A DNA stretch of 8,235 nucleotides from DATDRQ01 sp035291645 (GTDB lineage Bacteria > Chloroflexota > Anaerolineae > Anaerolineales > UBA4823), in contig DATDRQ010000139.1 of assembly GCA_035291645.1 (NCBI GenBank), positions 1-8,235 on the forward strand. Reading direction: 5' to 3'. The translations under genes and the position numbers were made by a program. The notes beneath the pieces were generated by a model. The model was not told where the DNA came from. It saw only the letters and a list, made by a program, of their open reading frames with translations, and made no database searches. Position 1 is the stretch's first letter; every line of letters begins with the position of its first letter. This document shows positions 5,018-8,235 of this stretch, piece after piece.

Positions 5018-7127
5018 TCTGAAGTTAAATCTGGACGCCTTTTTCAAGCCTGCTTCTGTGGCTGTGATCGGCGCATCCACCGACCCGAAGAAGCTTGGCT
5101 TTGCCGTGCTGAAAAATCTGGTGGAGGTCGGTTATCTCGAGCAGGGCCAGGTCTATCCCATCAACCTGTCGGCCAAAGAGATCCTGGGGCTGCCGGCATA
5201 CCCGAGCGTGCTGGAGGTGCCTGGACCGATCGACCTGGCGGTGATCGTCATCCCCTATCCCAACGTGCCCGATTCCCTGCGCACCTGCGGAGAGAAAGGC
5301 ATCCCGGCGGCGATCGTGATCAGCGCCGGCTTCCGCGAGGCCGGGCGCGAAGGGCTGGAGCGCGAGCTGGAGCTGATCGAGATCGCCAGACAATTCGGCA
5401 TCCGCCTGGTGGGGCCGAACTGCCTGGGCGTGATCGACACTTTCACCCCGCTGAACGCCTCTTTCGCGGCTGGCACCCCGCCCGGAGGGCCGATGGCCTT
5501 CATGTCCCAATCCGGCGCCCTGGGTACCGCCGTCCTGGACATCGCCCTAGCCGGTCGTTTGGGCCTCTCGAAGTTCGTCAGCCTGGGAAATAAAGCCGAC
5601 GTAGACGAGATCGACCTGCTCAAAGCCTGGAGCGATGACCCTCACACCCGGGTGATCATGATCTACAGCGAGGGCATGTCGAACGGGCAGGAGTTCATCC
5701 GCACCGCCCGCCAGGTCACCGCGCTCAAGCCAGTCGTCGCCATAAAGTCCGGCGTGACCCAGTCCGGATCACGCGCCGTATCCTCCCACACCGGCTCGCT
5801 GGCCGGTTCCGAGCAGGCTTACCAGGCTGCCTTCCTCCAGGCCGGCGTCCTGCGCGCCGAAGCGATGCAGTCGCTCTTCGACATCGCCCTGGCGATGGGC
5901 TACCAGCCGCTGCTTAAGGGCGACCGCATTGCCATCGTCACCAACGCCGGCGGCCCCGGCATCCTGGCGACCGATGCGTTGGAGCGCAACGGGCTCTCCA
6001 TGGCGCGTTTCAAGAACGAGACGATCAACGCCCTGCAGCAGTACCTGCCGGACGCCGCCAGCGCCGCCAACCCGGTCGACGTGCTCGGCGATGCCCGCGC
6101 CGACCGCTACCGTTTTGCCCTGGAACAGGTGATCGCCGACCCCAACGTGGATGGCCTGCTGGTCGTGCTGACCCCTCAGGCGATGACCGAGATCGAAGCC
6201 ACCGCCCAGGCGGTCGGCGAGTCCGCTCGGGACACCGAAAAGCCCATCCTGGCCTGCTTCATGGGCGAAGCCCGCGTCGAGGCGGGTATCGACCTGCTCC
6301 AATCCATGGATATCCCCAATTATCCCTTCCCTGAGCGAGCCGCCCTGGCCTTCCAATCCATGTCGGAGTACCGCAAAATCAGGGAACGCCCGGCTCCGGA
6401 GTATGTGACGTTCGAGGTAGACCAGCGGGCGGCGCGCGCCGTGATCGATCGGGTGCGCCAGGAGAAACGGGTCTCGATGGGTGATACCGAAGCCCGCCAG
6501 ATCATGACGGCTTACGGCCTTCCTATACCCAAATCAGAGATCGCCAGGAACCCCGAGCAGGCGGTCGAGATCGCCCGCCAGATCGGTTACCCGGTCGTCC
6601 TGAAGATCGCCTCGCCAGACATCCTTCATAAGACCGACGTCGGTGGGGTCAAAGTAGGCCTGCGCAACGCCGAAGAAGTGCAGGACGCTTTCGAGCTGAT
6701 GGTCTACCGGGCTCAACGCTACCTGCCGGAAGCGCATATCTGGGGCTGCCAGGTCCAGCAGATGGTCCCGCCCGGACAGGAAGTGCTGGTCGGCATGAGC
6801 TGCGACCCCCAATTTGGCCCGCTGATGACCTTCGGGCTGGGCGGCATCTACGTCGAGACGTTGAAGGATGTCACCTTCCGGGTATCTCCTGTTTCCGTCC
6901 AGGAAGCCGAGGCCATGCTGTCCGAGATCCGCGCCCATGCCATCCTGGAGGGCGTGCGCGGCCAGCCGCCGCTCGACAAGCAGGCCATCGTCGATACCCT
7001 GCTGCGAGTCAGCCAGCTGGTGGAGGAATTCCCGGAGATCCTGGAGCTCGACATCAACCCGCTGGTCGTTTATCCCCAGGGCCAGGGCGCCATTGCCATC
7101 GATATGCGCGTGGTTTTGAGCAAGTAA
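4989..7127 (+). CDS. ADP-forming acetyl/acyl-CoA synthetase, fused alpha-beta
   Basis: This cytosolic enzyme family converts acyl-CoA + ADP + Pi to acid + ATP + CoA, conserving energy at the end of fermentation; it can also run in reverse. Order from GTG 4989 (712 residues): CoA-binding Rossmann domain (about 15-140; SVAVIGAST near the start, LVGPNCLG), two succinyl-CoA-ligase-like domains (about 150-460) with the phosphorylated-histidine motif SSHTGSLAG (His267), and a C-terminal ATP-grasp domain (about 490-710) with PVVLKIASPDILHKTDVGGV (His547, matching the second histidine of archaeal beta subunits), FGPLMTFGLGGIYVE and ELDINPLVV. Length fits alpha-beta fusions (about 700); there is no added acetyltransferase domain. 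The homologous N-terminus begins near NLDAFFKP (5028), where no ATG, GTG or TTG exists; GTG 4989 overlaps the lipoprotein gene and lacks a ribosome site, while CTG 5019 or 5031 are alternatives. Substrate (acetyl versus branched or aryl acyl) is undetermined. Confidence 0.93.
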   Translation: MSSSISVANNLKLNLDAFFKPASVAVIGASTDPKKLGFAVLKNLVEVGYLEQGQVYPINLSAKEILGLPAYPSVLEVPGPIDLAVIVIPYPNVPDSLRTCGEKGIPAAIVISAGFREAGREGLERELELIEIARQFGIRLVGPNCLGVIDTFTPLNASFAAGTPPGGPMAFMSQSGALGTAVLDIALAGRLGLSKFVSLGNKADVDEIDLLKAWSDDPHTRVIMIYSEGMSNGQEFIRTARQVTALKPVVAIKSGVTQSGSRAVSSHTGSLAGSEQAYQAAFLQAGVLRAEAMQSLFDIALAMGYQPLLKGDRIAIVTNAGGPGILATDALERNGLSMARFKNETINALQQYLPDAASAANPVDVLGDARADRYRFALEQVIADPNVDGLLVVLTPQAMTEIEATAQAVGESARDTEKPILACFMGEARVEAGIDLLQSMDIPNYPFPERAALAFQSMSEYRKIRERPAPEYVTFEVDQRAARAVIDRVRQEKRVSMGDTEARQIMTAYGLPIPKSEIARNPEQAVEIARQIGYPVVLKIASPDILHKTDVGGVKVGLRNAEEVQDAFELMVYRAQRYLPEAHIWGCQVQQMVPPGQEVLVGMSCDPQFGPLMTFGLGGIYVETLKDVTFRVSPVSVQEAEAMLSEIRAHAILEGVRGQPPLDKQAIVDTLLRVSQLVEEFPEILELDINPLVVYPQGQGAIAIDMRVVLSK

Positions 7128-7186
7128 GGTTTTCTAAAGGACCGAAACTGTTCGCTTCCCTCGCCGGTCAGCCAAGGAGTTCTACT

Positions 7187-8235
7187 GTGAAATCCCTCTA
7201 TATCACCTCCGTCATCCGCTATTCTGGAAAAACCGCTACCTGCCTGGCATTGGGCAAGCGCTTTCAGGCGGATGGCTTTCGGGTGGGTTATCTGAAACCA
7301 CTCAGCCTGCAGCCCTGGCGGGTCTCGGGGAAGATCGCCGACGAGGACGCCACCTTCGTAAAAGAAGTCCTGGGATTGCCGGCCCAGCCCTGGGAGCTCT
7401 CCCCGGTAGTGATCACGCCGGATTTCTTCCGCAAACACCTGCAAAGCGGGGGCGAGATCGATCTGATGGAGAAGGTTAAAGCGGCTTACCGGGCGGCGGA
7501 TGCCGGGCAGGATATCCTGCTCCTGGAGGGAGGCGCCAGCCTGCGTGAAGGTCATGCCGTCGGCCTGCCCTCCCCGGAGGTCGCCCAGGCGCTCAGCAGC
7601 CACGTCCTGGTGGTAGTGCGCTTTGGCGGAGACGTGCACGTCCTCGACGATACCCTTTCCGCCAAGGCCCGGCTGGGAGACCTGCTGAGCGCGGTGATCA
7701 TCAATCGAGTCCCGCCCGAGGCAGGCGAATTTGTGTCCCAGCTCGCCATCCCCACCCTGGAGAAGCGCGGCATCCCGGTCCTGGGCGCCCTGCCCGAGGT
7801 ACGCAGCCTGGCTGCCCTGACCGTTTCCGAGCTGGTCGGCGTGCTGGACGCCCGTGTCCTGACCGAATCCACCGACCTGAACGCCTTGGTGGAAAACCTG
7901 ACGGTGGGCGCCATGACCGCCGAAGCCGCCCTGCACCGCTTCCGTGAATCCCAGAACAAGGCGGTCATCACCGGCGGCGACCGCACCGATATCCAGCTGG
8001 CTGCCCTGGAGACCTCTACCACCTGCCTGATCCTGACCGGCAACCTGCAGCCCAGCCCGCTGATCGTTAAGCAGGCCGAAGCCTTTGGCGTCGCCGTGCT
8101 CCTGGTGCGCGGCAATACCATGGAGACGATCGAAGCCATCGAGCGCGTCTTCGGCAAATCCCGCCTGGGCCAGCCAGCCAAACTGGCCGAGTTCGAGCAG
8201 GTGTTGGCGGAACATGTGGACATCGGGCGTTTGTA
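7187..8235 (+). CDS. BioD-like/DRTGG protein, phosphotransacetylase N-terminal-like (cut at window end)
   Basis: The frame stays open to the window edge: 349 full codons plus TA, which would be a stop or a tyrosine, so the protein is probably nearly complete (relatives are about 350 residues). The N-terminal half is a P-loop domain of the dethiobiotin synthetase-like type (AAA_26): YITSVIRYSGKTATCLALGK (5-24), GYLKPLS (34-40), LLLEGGAS (111-118) and HVLVVVRFGG. The Walker A keeps SGKT but lacks the first glycine. The C-terminal part has ITGGDRTDIQLAALE, the DRTGG-domain signature. This matches COG0857-type proteins, the N-terminal regulatory portion of long Pta without the catalytic phosphotransacetylase domain. 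GTG 7187 has AAGGAG (7174-7179) seven bases upstream. It lies 59 bases after the acyl-CoA synthetase and is probably co-transcribed, suggesting a regulatory or accessory role in acetyl-CoA/acetate flux. Enzymatic activity is not established. Confidence 0.87.
   Translation, partial: MKSLYITSVIRYSGKTATCLALGKRFQADGFRVGYLKPLSLQPWRVSGKIADEDATFVKEVLGLPAQPWELSPVVITPDFFRKHLQSGGEIDLMEKVKAAYRAADAGQDILLLEGGASLREGHAVGLPSPEVAQALSSHVLVVVRFGGDVHVLDDTLSAKARLGDLLSAVIINRVPPEAGEFVSQLAIPTLEKRGIPVLGALPEVRSLAALTVSELVGVLDARVLTESTDLNALVENLTVGAMTAEAALHRFRESQNKAVITGGDRTDIQLAALETSTTCLILTGNLQPSPLIVKQAEAFGVAVLLVRGNTMETIEAIERVFGKSRLGQPAKLAEFEQVLAEHVDIGRL

Noticed and set aside
5769..6356. 195-codon minus-strand frame inside the acyl-CoA synthetase gene
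   Set aside because: It is a shadow of the conserved synthetase, Gly/Val/Asp-rich, with no domain and no start signal.
7070..8215. Long open frame of 381 codons on the minus strand opposite the DRTGG gene
   Set aside because: It is antisense to a frame with clear P-loop and DRTGG signatures. The translation is low-complexity Gly/Gln/His/Asp-rich with no recognisable motif, as expected for the complement of a GC-rich gene.

Overview
This window looks like chromosomal DNA from an anaerobic, probably fermentative bacterium. The closest fit by gene style is a Chloroflexota (Anaerolineae-like) genome. That placement is an inference from three things: a fused ADP-forming acyl-CoA synthetase, a BioD-like/DRTGG protein beside it, and an LLM-type flavin oxidoreductase, all in GC-rich DNA. 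No marker gene fixes the taxonomy. All recognisable genes lie on the + strand.

Layout. Positions 1-1332 are AT-rich (around 40% GC by eye). They hold the 3' tip of an upstream gene, a small XRE-family regulator coupled to it, and a zinc-free medium-chain dehydrogenase/reductase. From about 1430 the DNA becomes GC-rich. A leader with a TATAAT box and small hairpins precedes a class I fructose-1,6-bisphosphatase (1502-2548). A 222-base gap with a two-tier hairpin leads to an LLM-class flavin/F420-type oxidoreductase (2771-3709). An AT-rich gene for a small polytopic membrane protein follows (3762-4148). Its stop codon abuts a perfect 21-bp hairpin, and a second GC hairpin overlaps a strong G-quadruplex motif (4205-4239). 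Next come a putative lipoprotein with degenerate 15-16-residue repeats (4319-5017), a 712-residue fused ADP-forming acyl-CoA synthetase whose start overlaps the lipoprotein gene (4989-7127), and a P-loop/DRTGG protein resembling the N-terminal part of long phosphotransacetylases, cut by the window end (7187-8235).

How the genes fit together. The last two genes form a plausible acetyl-CoA/acetate unit: the synthetase can make ATP from acetyl-CoA in one enzyme, and the DRTGG protein is a candidate regulator or accessory factor. FBPase places gluconeogenesis in the same neighbourhood, though not clearly in the same operon. The AT-rich genes look like insertions from a different base-composition background. 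No gene-free stretch exceeds 300 bases; the largest gaps are 1333-1501, 2549-2770 and 4149-4318. I see no tRNA, rRNA, CRISPR array, transposase or recognisable riboswitch. The most unusual features are the hairpin/G-quadruplex cluster at 4149-4239 and the missing conventional start at the expected N-terminus of the synthetase.
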